64,000 bases of DNA from Strigamia acuminata (lineage: Eukaryota > Arthropoda > Chilopoda > Geophilomorpha > Linotaeniidae), in contig OX442314.1 of the NCBI GenBank assembly GCA_949358305.1, forward strand, positions 52,709,369-52,773,368. Reading direction: 5' to 3'. The notes under the pieces are model-generated. The model was given only the letters and a program-made list of their open reading frames with translations, had not been told where the DNA came from and did no database searches. Positions 33,901-43,974 of this stretch are shown here, in pieces. The position numbers and the translations under genes were made by a program. How positions within the stretch are numbered: the first letter of the stretch is position 1; each line of letters begins with the position of its first letter.

Positions 33901-35208
33901 AAACGTGATATTACACGTTTTATTCAGCATTGTCAAGGATGTCAAGCATGTAAGCCGAGATCAAAGACCGAAATTGAAGGCGCTCAAATTGGACCATTTG
34001 GACCATTTGACTGCCTCAGTGTGGATTTGTCTGGTCCCAAACCAAGAACCAGAAAAAACAATACCCACATTTGCGTCATCGTAGATGTCGCTACACATTG
34101 GCCCGAATTATTTCCGATGTGTAATCCAACGGCAATAAAAGTTGCCAACACAATTTATCACTTATCAATGACTTTCGGATTTCCGAGACAAATCATAAGT
34201 GATAATGGACCACAATTTCGATCACAGGTCTATAAAGAATTTTGCAAAAAATTCGACATGTCGCGAACACCGACATCGATTTATCATCCACAAAGCAATC
34301 CTGTGGAGAGAACCAATCGAGATATTAAATATTTAGTTTCGATTTATTTAGATATTCACGACCAATGGGATGAGTATCTACGCGAATTTGCATTCAGTTT
34401 AAGAACAACTGTAACAAGAGGCAGAGATTATTCTCCAGCTTTCTTAAATTTTTTCCGAGAATTAAGAATTCCTTGGGATCCAAGAATTCCGGAGGGAATT
34501 TTAGTCATTGACCCAAAAAATCCGCATTTATATGTTCAGAAATTAGAAACAATAATTGCAGAGACGTATCAGCATATGATGTCTCACGTCTTAGATTTGA
34601 CACGCCGTGTCGAAGCTGAAAAATCAGATAAGAAATTCGACAACTTCAGACAGAATGATTTAGTCTGGCGAGAGTCTCATATTCTCTCAAATGCCGCTAA
34701 AGGAATAGCAGCAGGCATTTCACCGAAAAGGAATGGGCCTTATGTAATTGTCAAAAGGTTACAAGGAGGCGCCTTTCAACTTCGACGGCTAAGCGATAAT
34801 AAAATTTATCCAGCTGTTCACGGCACTGAATTAATGCCGTACTTTCCCGTTTTCAACCAAGAAATTTGGCTGGAAGGGGAGGAAGTGGGTCAAAAAACAA
34901 AAAATATTGTTAATACCTTGGATGATGTTGAATTATCCAAAATTCCTGTCGAAAACAAGGAATCGAGTGAAAAATCGAAACTCAAAAATAACGAAGTCGA
35001 TGAAATAAACCAGCGACTTGAAAATGTTTCTCTTGATGAAAATCTAGAAAAGGAAATGTTTTTAGAAAAAGAGAAAATTTCAAACAATGAAGAAGATAAC
35101 TCATCTGACATTGGAGACGATGCTGATGACAATCTAAACAAGTTGGATTGTACTTCGCGAAAGTCAAAGTACAACTTGAGATCTCGCGTTCCGCGAGTCA
35201 AGACATAG
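30957..35208 (+). pseudogene. pol: Element B Pol, one single-base frameshift
   Basis: Domains in order: protease with MLDSGA (Asp codon at 31419), reverse transcriptase with IDFRPIN, IDLTKGYW and YLDDII, RNase H with VHTDASRQGLG and TDHQAL, integrase HHCC module (GHPLSGHPG..CQGCQACK), catalytic core with VDLSGP, SDNGPQF and PVERTNRD, GPYVIV motif, then a long acidic tail. The frame breaks within RT at an A-run, 32315-32320: the upstream frame runs on to 32426 and the downstream frame, which carries YLDD and everything after, is open to 35208. This fits loss of one A. If real, this copy lacks active RT; homopolymer miscalling is the alternative. Confidence 0.9.
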
Positions 35209-35440
35209 CGTTGACTTTCACCTTTTGGGTTTACCCAAAAGATCCGAGAGGGCAATCTCGTGACGTCATTCGTAGTTCACACTCGGATGACAACGTTCAC
35301 AATACGTTATAATTTGTGACGTCATTCGGTGTCACCGAAACAAGTTCGTTTCTCCAATCAACGAACTTAGCCACTTTTCCGATAAGTTTTGAAGTGGATG
35401 CATCGACTCCGATACCACACGACAGTTTTTCTTGATTCAG
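35209..35440 (+). promoter_or_regulatory. Pol-ORF3 interval of B: hairpin, two CRE sites, splice acceptor
   Basis: A 9-bp hairpin (CTTTTGGGT..ACCCAAAAG, 35222-35241) follows the pol stop. TGACGTCA, the consensus CREB/ATF site, occurs at 35261-35268 and 35317-35324, with TTATAAT between them. A pyrimidine tract ending CTTGATTCAG at 35440 looks like a 3' splice acceptor 44 bp before the ORF3 ATG. ORF3 could thus be expressed by an internal promoter or by splicing. Confidence 0.45.
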
Positions 35441-35484
35441 CAAACTCCGAAAGAATTTCTTTTTCAACGCGAAAAAGAAAACGA

Positions 35485-37860
35485 ATGGCAGACGACGAAG
35501 TCAACCTCCATGCGGACGAGGAAACGCCGATGGAAGGAGCCGGTAACGATGTCCAATTATCGTTACAACAGAGGATCGAGAGAGATCGAGAAACGCCGTT
35601 CGCGCTTCCCGACCATGTGCCGACTCAGCACCCGCTGATTTTTCGAGCGGCGTTGCCCGAAAAAATTAGACGCCTGAAGACGGCGAACAACACGTGGTGG
35701 AAGCTGCGCCACGACTTCAGCAGATCGGCACTGCAAGGATTTGGAGCAAGAGGTCGATTCATCGAGCGCCTTCACGTGGACGGTGTCGACGAAATCGAGT
35801 GGACGCTCGACGAGAGCCCCCCAGGACCACTAGCTGCCGAGTTGCTGCACAACCAGTGGCCAGTGACGCCACGAGAGCGTCACGAGCGCAGAAGAGCGCT
35901 AAAGAGTACCGGAATTAATTACGGTGCTCTCACCCAATTGAGGAAGAACCTCAAAACGACACAACGCGAAGTCGTGCAACGGTACCGCAAGTCCGTTCGT
36001 GACGGAAACCCGCAATTTCCCGTCACACAAACCGAGCTCCACCAGTTGGCGCTCGCAGGGTGCTTCAACGATTTTCCGGGATTCTTCCCGTCGAAAGCAC
36101 TCCGAGCTGCCGCAGTGCAGCTTCGCGTCGACGAAAATCGACAACTGGCTCAAGCACTCGAGGCAGAGGAGCAAGCGCGCTGCGCTCTCCCTTTTTATCG
36201 GGAAGATGAAATTCCGGCCCCAGCGGCCATCAATCCTCCGCCACAAGACGAGGATTTGAGGGTGGGGCAACTCCCTCCGCCGGTTCCAGTCCGACCGATG
36301 TTCCGCGAATCGAGCCGCGATCGAGAGGAGCGACAGAGGCGATCGCGCCCATACTCGACTGAAGCACAGCCACTACGCCCGCAGTCGCGACGAGGACGGA
36401 CACCAGAGACGTTTGGCTCGTCGTCTTCGTTAAGCTTCGAATCGGACTCCACGTTTAAGTCCACATGCAGTAGTCGAACCGCCTCCACGTTCAAAGTGGA
36501 CAACCCGGCTACTCCATACGCCATGAGACGTGTTGTCGGTGATACCTCTCCCGACTGTAGCGTGCCAGTACCTGGACATGCTAGCCGCTTGCCCGAACAT
36601 GGATATGTTTCCCGCTTGCCGGCTGGAGTTAGCAACCTGCAACTCCGGCCATTTTTTAATGAGTCATTCGGACCACAATGGACCTGCTACGAGCAGCAAC
36701 CCATTTTAGCGCAGCAGGAAGTGCTCCAAAAGCTGGACGCATACCAAAGTGCCCAGATCGCCGAGTCGCAGAAGGACTGGCAGAGACTAGCTGAAAGGCT
36801 AGAGCTCTCAGACATCAAGACCATTGATGATCCCCGTCTGATGGACTTTCAGCGTCAGCTAATTCCGGGGATGACTAGGGTGTTGTACCCTGGTGTTCTT
36901 CCTTCGCCAGGACAGGCGTTAGCGGCCATTACGTACCTTTGGACCGCGCCGATGGGCCTGTCGGAGAAGAAAGTCGAGCTGTGGTACCACCTCCGGCTCG
37001 ACCCGCCTACGATCTTGGCCGAGCTAATTAAGCAAGTCGTAGCAAACGGCGAGACCGAAGAAGAGGCCGCCGTTCGGTTGCGAACCGAGTGGTCCTTTGC
37101 GAAGGCCACGGCGCAAATGGCCGGAAGAACACCGCTTTCAGTTACGAGCGCCACAGCAGCTGCGTCACTAGCTGTTTTCCAGTCGGCCCAAGAAGGCGCT
37201 GGATGCTCGTTTTGGCAAGAGAACCCGAGAAGTTCTCCAACTCCTGCCGGAGTTCAACGGGTAGTCGAAACCCGTCAGCTCCCCGGTGTGGGTCGAGCGC
37301 AGGGACGAGGCGTCACACCCTCGTCAACCTCCGCACCCGCGTTGGTTTTCTTGGGCTCGCCGAGCCATTTCGACGATGCCACGGCGGAAGACTCACGTCC
37401 ACCGCCGCCGCCGCCGCCAGCCAAGCCGGAGACGAAGGTCAAGCCGCTGAAGAAGGAGTCGGCTTTCAAGACCCTGATGCGCCTGTATCCGCACTTCTAT
37501 TTGACGCCGGATACAAGAACACTGCTGAGCAACAATCACAAGTTGTCGAGGCAGGTGTTTATGTGGCTCGAAGACCACATTCGGGTGTTAAGCCCACCAT
37601 CGGTGCTCCATGATCGACTCCTGAGAGCACGATTAGCGCCAGAGGATCCGATAGAGTTTGCGGCGCTGGGATTTTTCAACCGAGCGAACTCGGCAAGAAT
37701 CATCCAGGTTTGGCTTCATGTCAACCCTGGAATGGTCTCCGGACCAAACGCAGGTCGCGACCTGTGTACGGTTAACGAGCGGTCAAATCCGAGGGACGAC
37801 GCCACGGACATGATGCGCCCGTTGACGCCTGAGCGAACTCAGAACATGGACGAATCATAA
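35485..37860 (+). CDS. Element B ORF3, homologue of A/C ORF3
   Basis: I choose ATG 35485, downstream of the acceptor-like site; an earlier in-frame ATG lies at 35398, and the frame opens still further up. From 35485 it is 791 aa. It shares with A/C ORF3 an IFRAALPEKIRR-like N-terminal block, a helical middle region (LIPGMTRVLYPGVLP; A/C have LTPALFGEGRQ in the equivalent place), a poly-proline linker (PPPPPPP near residue 640), and the C-terminal block YPHFYLTPDTR..VFMWLEDHIR..RLLRAR followed by NPRDD. There is no signal peptide, transmembrane helix or Env motif. Unknown function; conservation between families argues that it is selected. Confidence 0.8.
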   Translation: MADDEVNLHADEETPMEGAGNDVQLSLQQRIERDRETPFALPDHVPTQHPLIFRAALPEKIRRLKTANNTWWKLRHDFSRSALQGFGARGRFIERLHVDGVDEIEWTLDESPPGPLAAELLHNQWPVTPRERHERRRALKSTGINYGALTQLRKNLKTTQREVVQRYRKSVRDGNPQFPVTQTELHQLALAGCFNDFPGFFPSKALRAAAVQLRVDENRQLAQALEAEEQARCALPFYREDEIPAPAAINPPPQDEDLRVGQLPPPVPVRPMFRESSRDREERQRRSRPYSTEAQPLRPQSRRGRTPETFGSSSSLSFESDSTFKSTCSSRTASTFKVDNPATPYAMRRVVGDTSPDCSVPVPGHASRLPEHGYVSRLPAGVSNLQLRPFFNESFGPQWTCYEQQPILAQQEVLQKLDAYQSAQIAESQKDWQRLAERLELSDIKTIDDPRLMDFQRQLIPGMTRVLYPGVLPSPGQALAAITYLWTAPMGLSEKKVELWYHLRLDPPTILAELIKQVVANGETEEEAAVRLRTEWSFAKATAQMAGRTPLSVTSATAAASLAVFQSAQEGAGCSFWQENPRSSPTPAGVQRVVETRQLPGVGRAQGRGVTPSSTSAPALVFLGSPSHFDDATAEDSRPPPPPPPAKPETKVKPLKKESAFKTLMRLYPHFYLTPDTRTLLSNNHKLSRQVFMWLEDHIRVLSPPSVLHDRLLRARLAPEDPIEFAALGFFNRANSARIIQVWLHVNPGMVSGPNAGRDLCTVNERSNPRDDATDMMRPLTPERTQNMDES

Positions 37861-37898
37861 ATTGGTTCGTTCATTTTCTCTCCATGTAAGATTCGTCT

Positions 37899-37912
37899 TA
37901 AATGGGGGGATG
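37899..37912 (+). other. Element B polypurine tract
   Basis: AAATGGGGGGATG abuts the 3' LTR and should prime plus-strand DNA synthesis. Confidence 0.75.
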
Positions 37913-38892
37913 TGTGGTGATCTCAAAATATTCACCAACTTAGAAGATAAAATTAATTGTCTTCTAATTAATTTGACTGTGGCACACGCCAAGTCAGATC
38001 ATGTGACCGAGGGGAGAAATCCTCTCTAGGCACATATCACCCCAGGTTGTCCGGGGTGAAAACGGTTATTAGCCGTTATGGTGCAATATGGTGTAATAAC
38101 CACTAGTTGCACCCATTTGAGCTAAGTGCGCAGGTTTTCTGCGCAATATTGAAGCGTGCTGGGCTCGCGCCTTGGCTCAAATCGTGACTCTGAAAAATAC
38201 AACAACAACCTCAACATCACTGCTTTTGCTCCTGAAAGAAAAGTATTGATAGAGGACCGTTGTAACTCAGTTTCACCTGCTATCTTTGTGCCACCCAAAG
38301 CACAAAGCCAGCAATTCTGCTTGAATTAGCCGTAGCTAATTCCAGCAATCGAGAAGAGAAGTTTCCCGACGATCGTGAACCATCGCCGTCGCTGTTGCGC
38401 GAACGACAGCCACCGCCATCGTACGAGAGCCGGACGCCTACAGCCGTCAACCACCGCCGCCGAGCCGTCGCACGAGCCGTAGAAGAAACCCACGAGAACC
38501 ATCGTCTTCGACCATCGTTCGTGAGTTTGCCGAAGACGAAGACATTTGCCTTCGCTCAACAACATCGCGTTGTTTAAGCGCCATTTCTGACGCTTTGTAG
38601 CTTGCAACAGTCGTTGCAAGCCCTTCCTTTGTTTCATTGTTTCCCGCTCATTTTATTCTTGCGACTTGTCGCATTTCGTGATATTCATAATCATTATTAA
38701 TATATATTGTAATTTAAACCGAATAAATAATTGTGTGATTTTTATTACCATAATAAACTGTCTTTTTATTCCTATTTTCGTAAACTTAACCCTAGACAAG
38801 TTTCGGCCGCGATATAAGTCTTGTTAAGCATTCACCTGCGGTTTCGTGCTTATTTATTAGAAGTAAGTGCGATAATAACCCGGATCGCAGCA
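37913..38892 (+). repeat. Element B 3' LTR
   Basis: 980 bp, copy of 26847-27826 at an offset of 11066. One substitution seen (AGAAATAAG in the 5' copy, AGAAGTAAG here, near 38863). Confidence 0.94.
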
Positions 38893-39149
38893 ACACTAAA
38901 TTTAATTTAAGTATTTCATATTATTTAAAATTTGTTTTTTAGATTCAAAGCTCAAACAAAAAAAAAGGAAAGGAATATAACATTAGTTATCGTTTGCAAT
39001 GCCACCACAGTACAGGTAGCTCAACCACAAAAACGGATAATTTCAACATAAAAAATACCAATTTCCTTTATTCAATATCAATGAAATTAAAAAGGAAAAA
39101 ACCCGCTTACAACAGAACAAGACTGCCTAATTATCACTAGGCAGCACAT

Positions 39150-39503
39150 GTGTTTAAAAACATTTTCAAATGTGATAATTTAAAAATTGAAGATTTACTA
39201 AGGTGTGCTAAAGCTGAAGTGTACCATATGAGAGAAGTGTTACAGAAATTGTGCTTTAATCTTGAGTCATTTAAAAATAATGAATTTGATGATATTAAAG
39301 TAAAGCTTTACACTGGGCTCCCAACTTTTAATATTTTAAATGCTTTATTTAAACCTATCTTACCTTTATTCACCCATCAGCATAATACTAGCGCTTCCAA
39401 TTTTAAACAATTAATTTGTTTTTTTATGAAGTCAAGATTAAATTGTCCATCTTGGAAAGTGCTTTTTAGAAGAAAACTGCATACTGCTACATTTTTTGTT
39501 TAG
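39150..39503 (+). pseudogene. DDE_4-type transposon N-terminal fragment (HTH region)
   Basis: Residues reading VKLYTGLPTFNILNALF and LFTHQHNT..FKQLICFFMKSRLN fit the helix-turn-helix region upstream of DDE_4 transposases (TGLPSF..LF and LTxFxxFLLxLMRLRLN). No catalytic domain follows. It starts without a clear ATG and is a relic. Confidence 0.55.
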
Positions 39504-39514
39504 GTCTTTTTTTT

Positions 39515-39973
39515 GTGGTTTTAACTTTTAAATATTCCAAAACTCATCAGGAATTGATTTCTAAGTGGGCACCAGTGACCACTTACCAAGTACTTGAGGA
39601 CGAAATTGTCGAATCTAACGAACCCTCAATTAACCTGCCCACCAAAAATCGGAATCAAAAACATATTATGGAATGTTTATCGTTTCATTGCTCGTTACAT
39701 ATAGATTTTCATTTTGTTCACACATTTCAGCTTGAGATTTACAGCGATTCAGATTTATATGTCACTGAGCGTCAATGGTTGGTGCTTAACGGATGTAAAA
39801 ATGCTTCCGAATTTGTGAACAATTCATTGATGCACTGGTTTAAAGAGCATATCCTGCTAGAAAGTAATTACAAAGGTGGTAAATCCACAACCGGTCCGAA
39901 TAAGAACAAACTACGGACTGCTGTGGACACAAAGATAATGACTGCCATTGGAAGCAAGGGTGAATTATTTTAA
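39515..39973 (+). CDS. Uncharacterised ORF, possible BEN-like domain
   Basis: A 152-codon frame that I cannot assign firmly. Its last 75 residues (ERQWLVLNGCKNASEFVNN, HWFKEHILLESNYKG, then LRTAVDTKIMTAI) have the spacing of a BEN DNA-binding domain: a helix with xxFxxxL, then SxxG, then a final LDxxKIxAI. The start is uncertain (no convincing ATG) and it may be the last exon of a gene or a transposon fragment. Confidence 0.35.
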   Translation: MVLTFKYSKTHQELISKWAPVTTYQVLEDEIVESNEPSINLPTKNRNQKHIMECLSFHCSLHIDFHFVHTFQLEIYSDSDLYVTERQWLVLNGCKNASEFVNNSLMHWFKEHILLESNYKGGKSTTGPNKNKLRTAVDTKIMTAIGSKGELF

Positions 39974-40179
39974 ATCTTTTAATTAATGTTAATATATTAT
40001 TTTAAATTTTTATAGATGCAATGCAACTGAAATTCGATTGTGTGCACCATTAAAAATATCGAATACCAACGTTTCTTAGGAAAATAAGGATTAAACTGGT
40101 TTAAATTTATATAACCTTTTCAGCAAAAATGAAGATCCAACACAAATATTTAGAAACTTCAAAAAATGTAAACGCTACA

Positions 40180-41420
40180 TTCATGTAGGAATGCAGTCTT
40201 ACAATACGGTCATGTAAATGCCACAATCATGGAGGAATGCGGGCTAACAATACAATGAGGATTGTAAATGCCACATTTCTTTTTGAAATGTGGGCTTACA
40301 ATACAACTATTCAAATGACCAGAGCTCTCTTCTGGTTTCACCGAGACAAGTAATGTGCTCAGTTTATCCAGGGGTGACCACGTGGAGGTAGAGAGTTGGA
40401 TTTGACACCCCTGCGAACAAATAAATAAGTCATCCATGAATTAACACGGTGCAGCACAAGATAAGCAATTCAACAATATTAGAAAAATTTAAAATAAGCA
40501 CGAGGGATCAAATTAATCAATCAGAATCACACAACAAAATAATCACTTTTGGCCGCGAAAATTGTTCATTTAAGTAGAAAATATTCACAGAAATTTCAGC
40601 CCAAAAATAACATCTGAATTATATTAATGTATTTGCGGCTACCGGGTAGTTGCATCCAAAATACATAAAAAATTAAAAGATAGTTTGTGAAATTTATCGA
40701 TAAATGAATGACGGGATGAAATTAACGAAATTCGGCACACCTCAAACAATAATTTCAACTACGCACAGAAAAACAGACAGCCACTAAAGAAAAAACAAGA
40801 TAACTGTGAATAATGAGAACAAAATTAAAATACGTTAATGCTGAGTTAATTGGACTTCAAAATTGTTTGATAAATGTAGTGAGAAACGTTTGGATTAATT
40901 TCAATTCTGTAGAACACGAGTTACCACAACTTGTCGTTTTTAACAAAAACGCAATTCCGAGAAAGCAAGAACTTCCGTAATAGAAGATGCTGTGATTGAA
41001 ATTGAGGATAAATGAAACAAATTAAAGCCAATTAAAGAAGAAAAAAGCATCGGGAATACAACCAAAGCCAAAATGTCCGCCGTCTCTGCCTCCATCGTGC
41101 ACAATTTACCGTGACTTGGACATTTCCAGTTTGTGACTAAAACGCAGCTTTGAGCATCGGTAAAACAAATTCTCGCACTGAAATTGAAGGTAAACGAAAC
41201 AAATTACTACAGATGAATTAGAAAAAGACCATCGGAAATCCGCATCTGATCAAACGAGCCAGCGTGCCTCTAACGAGCGACGTTCCTTGGTGAGGAGTAA
41301 AGTCTACGGGGTTTACATTTGAAAAAGCACGAGTTTCTCTTAAAGACAGAACCAATCTTCAAAATTAATTAATTCATTGGATTTTTCGTCCTTTAAAGTT
41401 TCGGCGTTTATAAATCCGTT
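40180..41420. repeat. Dispersed repeat, copy 2, with an internal duplication
   Basis: Colinear, diverged copy of 15440-16270 (TGTAAATGCCACA blocks at 40213-40290, CCAGAGCTCTCTTCTGG hairpin near 40320, GTCTACGGGGTTTACATTT near 41304). The portion with ATAAATGAAACAAATTA..CATCGGGAAT at about 40990-41060 is partly repeated at 41180-41240, so this copy is longer. It ends about 420 bp 3' of the PABPN1-like gene. Confidence 0.6.
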
Positions 41421-41838
41421 CGTATCTGAACAAATACTTTTGAAGATTTTATTTCAATTTTTTTTCACATTATCATTATCAATATTAAATTAAACATTTT
41501 TTTTGAAAAAAAGTTTAATCAATTAAAAATCTAAAACCGCATTACGTTAACTTGCTATTTAAAAAAAATCAAAAAAGCGTTTTCAATTTTTCTCCAAAAA
41601 CACCTCAATCATTGAAGCACAGATTTAATTTCGTCATTAATTATGCTGGCGTGTTGCAAAGTACCCCAAAAAATTACCCATTACTTGCACTTCTATTACA
41701 TCACAACGAAAGTTAAAAATAATCGTAATTTTAAATTTTCAAGTAAAAAAATTGAACCATTTAAATTAAAAACAAAACTAAAAAAAGAATAATTTGACAA
41801 ACTGGAAATAAAAATTGATGGATTCGTCTCATCTCACG
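41421..41838. other. AT-rich spacer
   Basis: No gene. AT-rich with A and T runs; it would contain the 3' UTR of the minus-strand gene to its right. TTTATT (AATAAA on the minus strand) occurs near 41447. Confidence 0.4.
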
Positions 41839-42447
41839 TTAGTACGGCGTAGCCCTGACATATCTGTGTCTCGGATTCCGTCTCGAACCAAACCTACCAC
41901 CTCTGAATGGTCGTCGAACATTTCCCCCGGACGGGTTTGTGGCCGAATAAATTCCCGGTCGATTTGTCCGTTTCGGGCAAACTCTAATTTCCCTTTCCCG
42001 GAAAACAGTGGCATTCAGAACGACGGCAACCGACACGGAATCCACATCCTTAAACTCAACGAACGCGAATCCCTTGGGATGGCCACTCAACTTATTGGTC
42101 AAAATGGTCACTCTATTGACTACTCCGCACCCCACGAAATATTGTTCCAACTCTTCGCTCGTCGCGCCGTAATCCACATTTCCGACGTAGATGGACCGCG
42201 AATCCAATTCATTCTTGTCTATCGGTAGATATCGCTTTGTCAGATCGATTTGCTTTTGCTTCAATTTCGCACGTTCTTCTTCCAATTCGCTCTCCAAAGC
42301 TTTCATTTTTTCCGCCCGCGCTTTATCTTCAACAACAACTTTATCTTCTCCAAGAAGATCGTCTTCGTTCACCACCTCGAAATCACAGTTGTCACCCTCA
42401 AGAAGATTCTCTTCAAATTCCTCAACATTTTGGTCAAATTTCGCCAT
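41839..42447 (-). CDS. PABPN1/Pabp2-like nuclear poly(A)-binding protein, intronless
   Basis: 202 aa from ATG 42447. Residues 1-45 are acidic, 43-70 are a charged helix ([20 protein letters not shown]), and 85-162 form one RRM with RNP2 IYVGNV (86-91) and RNP1 KGFAFVEF (125-132), followed by the family signature PKRTNRPGI and an Arg/Gly-rich tail ending RATPY. This order matches PABPN1, which binds nascent poly(A) tails in the nucleus and stimulates poly(A) polymerase. The reading frame is intact although there are no introns, so it may be a functional retrogene or an intronless paralogue like the early-embryo form. A dispersed repeat lies just downstream. Confidence 0.85.
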   Translation of the reverse strand: MAKFDQNVEEFEENLLEGDNCDFEVVNEDDLLGEDKVVVEDKARAEKMKALESELEEERAKLKQKQIDLTKRYLPIDKNELDSRSIYVGNVDYGATSEELEQYFVGCGVVNRVTILTNKLSGHPKGFAFVEFKDVDSVSVAVVLNATVFREREIRVCPKRTNRPGIYSATNPSGGNVRRPFRGGRFGSRRNPRHRYVRATPY

Positions 42448-43431
42448 TTGTTCAAACAGTATTTCTGTTTGTTAAGAAAGCGAGTGAAATGCTGCATTAA
42501 CACAATGTGTGTGTTTATATGGAAACGAACTCTGGGTACGTCGCTTATGCGCGCCGTAATCACGTGTAATGAACGTTTCTATTTCGAAATTCCTTATCCG
42601 GCTAAGTTTTTCAAACGTTATGAAAACGTTTCTAAAACGAATCAGTTTAATTACCAAAACATTTCCGAAATTTAAAAATTTGAAATTTATTCTCTACGAT
42701 GTAGCCACCTGAATAATAATTTCAATGCCTACATCATGTATTCTCATTATTTCAGCAAAGTTTATGTTGCACAATATGAATTTAAAACAGGTTTTGACTG
42801 TTTTTGGTAACCATAAAAGTTACAATAATCACCACAAAATGCACTTTGGTGACGCGAAAGAGAAATGTGTTGCGGCATAAATAAATGATTGTTGATTTTC
42901 ATTTTCAATTTACTTTGCATTTTGTAAGAAATACTGTGTCAATAAACTCCATTTAGAATACCAACAGGGTATTTTTCACTTTTTGACTAAAGCTATGTTT
43001 CCTCATTTGTTTGCTAGTCTAGTTGGTGCTGCCATCAAGTGGCCACTTATGTATTTAAAATATTAATAAAATCGTTCCTTTAAGCAATGGTGAAATCAAT
43101 TCTAAAATAAGATCCACAGAAACAAAAAAATTCGAATTTGTTTAAAATTGAAATTTGACTGACTGCAAGCTCAAACTACACCCAAGATTTTTATTCAACT
43201 CAAAATTATTCCGTTTTGGATTGACCCCATTTTGGTCATTGAGCTTATAAGAAACTATCAGCAATTTGAGTGACTCACTCATCATCTCCTCGGTGACGAT
43301 TTAACTGACACTGCTTACTACGTCCAAAGATACGAAAAAAATTGTCTACGTCAGAAAATTGATTATGAAATGCACCGGAAATAAAATTCATGAATTATTG
43401 ATCATTGCAAGCATTCAAAACGCAAAACGTT
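42448..43431. other. No recognised gene
   Basis: AT-rich intergenic DNA, which would include the promoter of the PABPN1-like gene next to 42448. Nothing else supported. Confidence 0.4.
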
Positions 43432-43830
43432 TCAGTTTTCTATTATAAATATTGATTTGGAAAGTCCAGTGAAAGAAATAAACTTGTCTTTATTTCTACG
43501 TTTAAATATTTTGATGGTTTGCTTGCCAAGAAGTGATTTAACCACCTTACCATTGGTGTGGTTTTTTAACAGTGGTCCAGACAACCTTAGCCTTGACCCC
43601 TGTATCGAGAAACAAACGCCCACACGCTTTTTCGACTGAATTTTAAGAGTCTTCAAGCACCTGGTGAGCAAACTTAAAAACACTGAAATGACTGTAATTT
43701 CTTCTTCGTCGTGGGCGTACCAACAAGACAGAATGAATAATAAATAAAACGTTCTAAATGTAAATTTCAAACATAAACTGTACCAGACGCCAACTGTACT
43801 CTGTTGCAGCAGCACGCACAACCAACACAC
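43432..43830 (-). other. Unassigned open frame, 132 codons
   Basis: The frame contains SRLRLSGPLLKNHTNGKVVKSLLGKQ, written here only in part as LSGPLLKNHTNGKVV, which looks protein-like, preceded by hydrophobic residues of low complexity. I do not recognise it. It could be a fragment of a retroposed or transposon gene. Confidence 0.25.
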
Positions 43831-43974
43831 ATGTCGTAGGTAAGTTAGCTTTTAAACGTAATGGTTGATACAACTTGGAAATAGATTTAGGAAAACATAG
43901 CCGTACTAACCAATTACAATTTTATTTTATTAAGTTTTAATTCATTTTGTATGTTGCTAAACTGTTTTGTCATA

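Larger units (their letters stand above)
26847..38892 (+). mobile_element. Element B: second Ty3/Gypsy family with a third ORF
   Basis: 12.05 kb, with 980-bp LTRs at 26847-27826 and 37913-38892 that differ at one base seen (27796 region A versus G). Flanked by a 4-bp ACAC duplication (26843-26846, 38893-38896). Order: 5' LTR, tRNA-Pro-like primer site, gag, pol in the -1 frame, ORF3, purine tract, 3' LTR. The layout is that of elements A and C, but the proteins are clearly diverged, so this is a sister family. Pol has a single-base frameshift. Confidence 0.95.
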
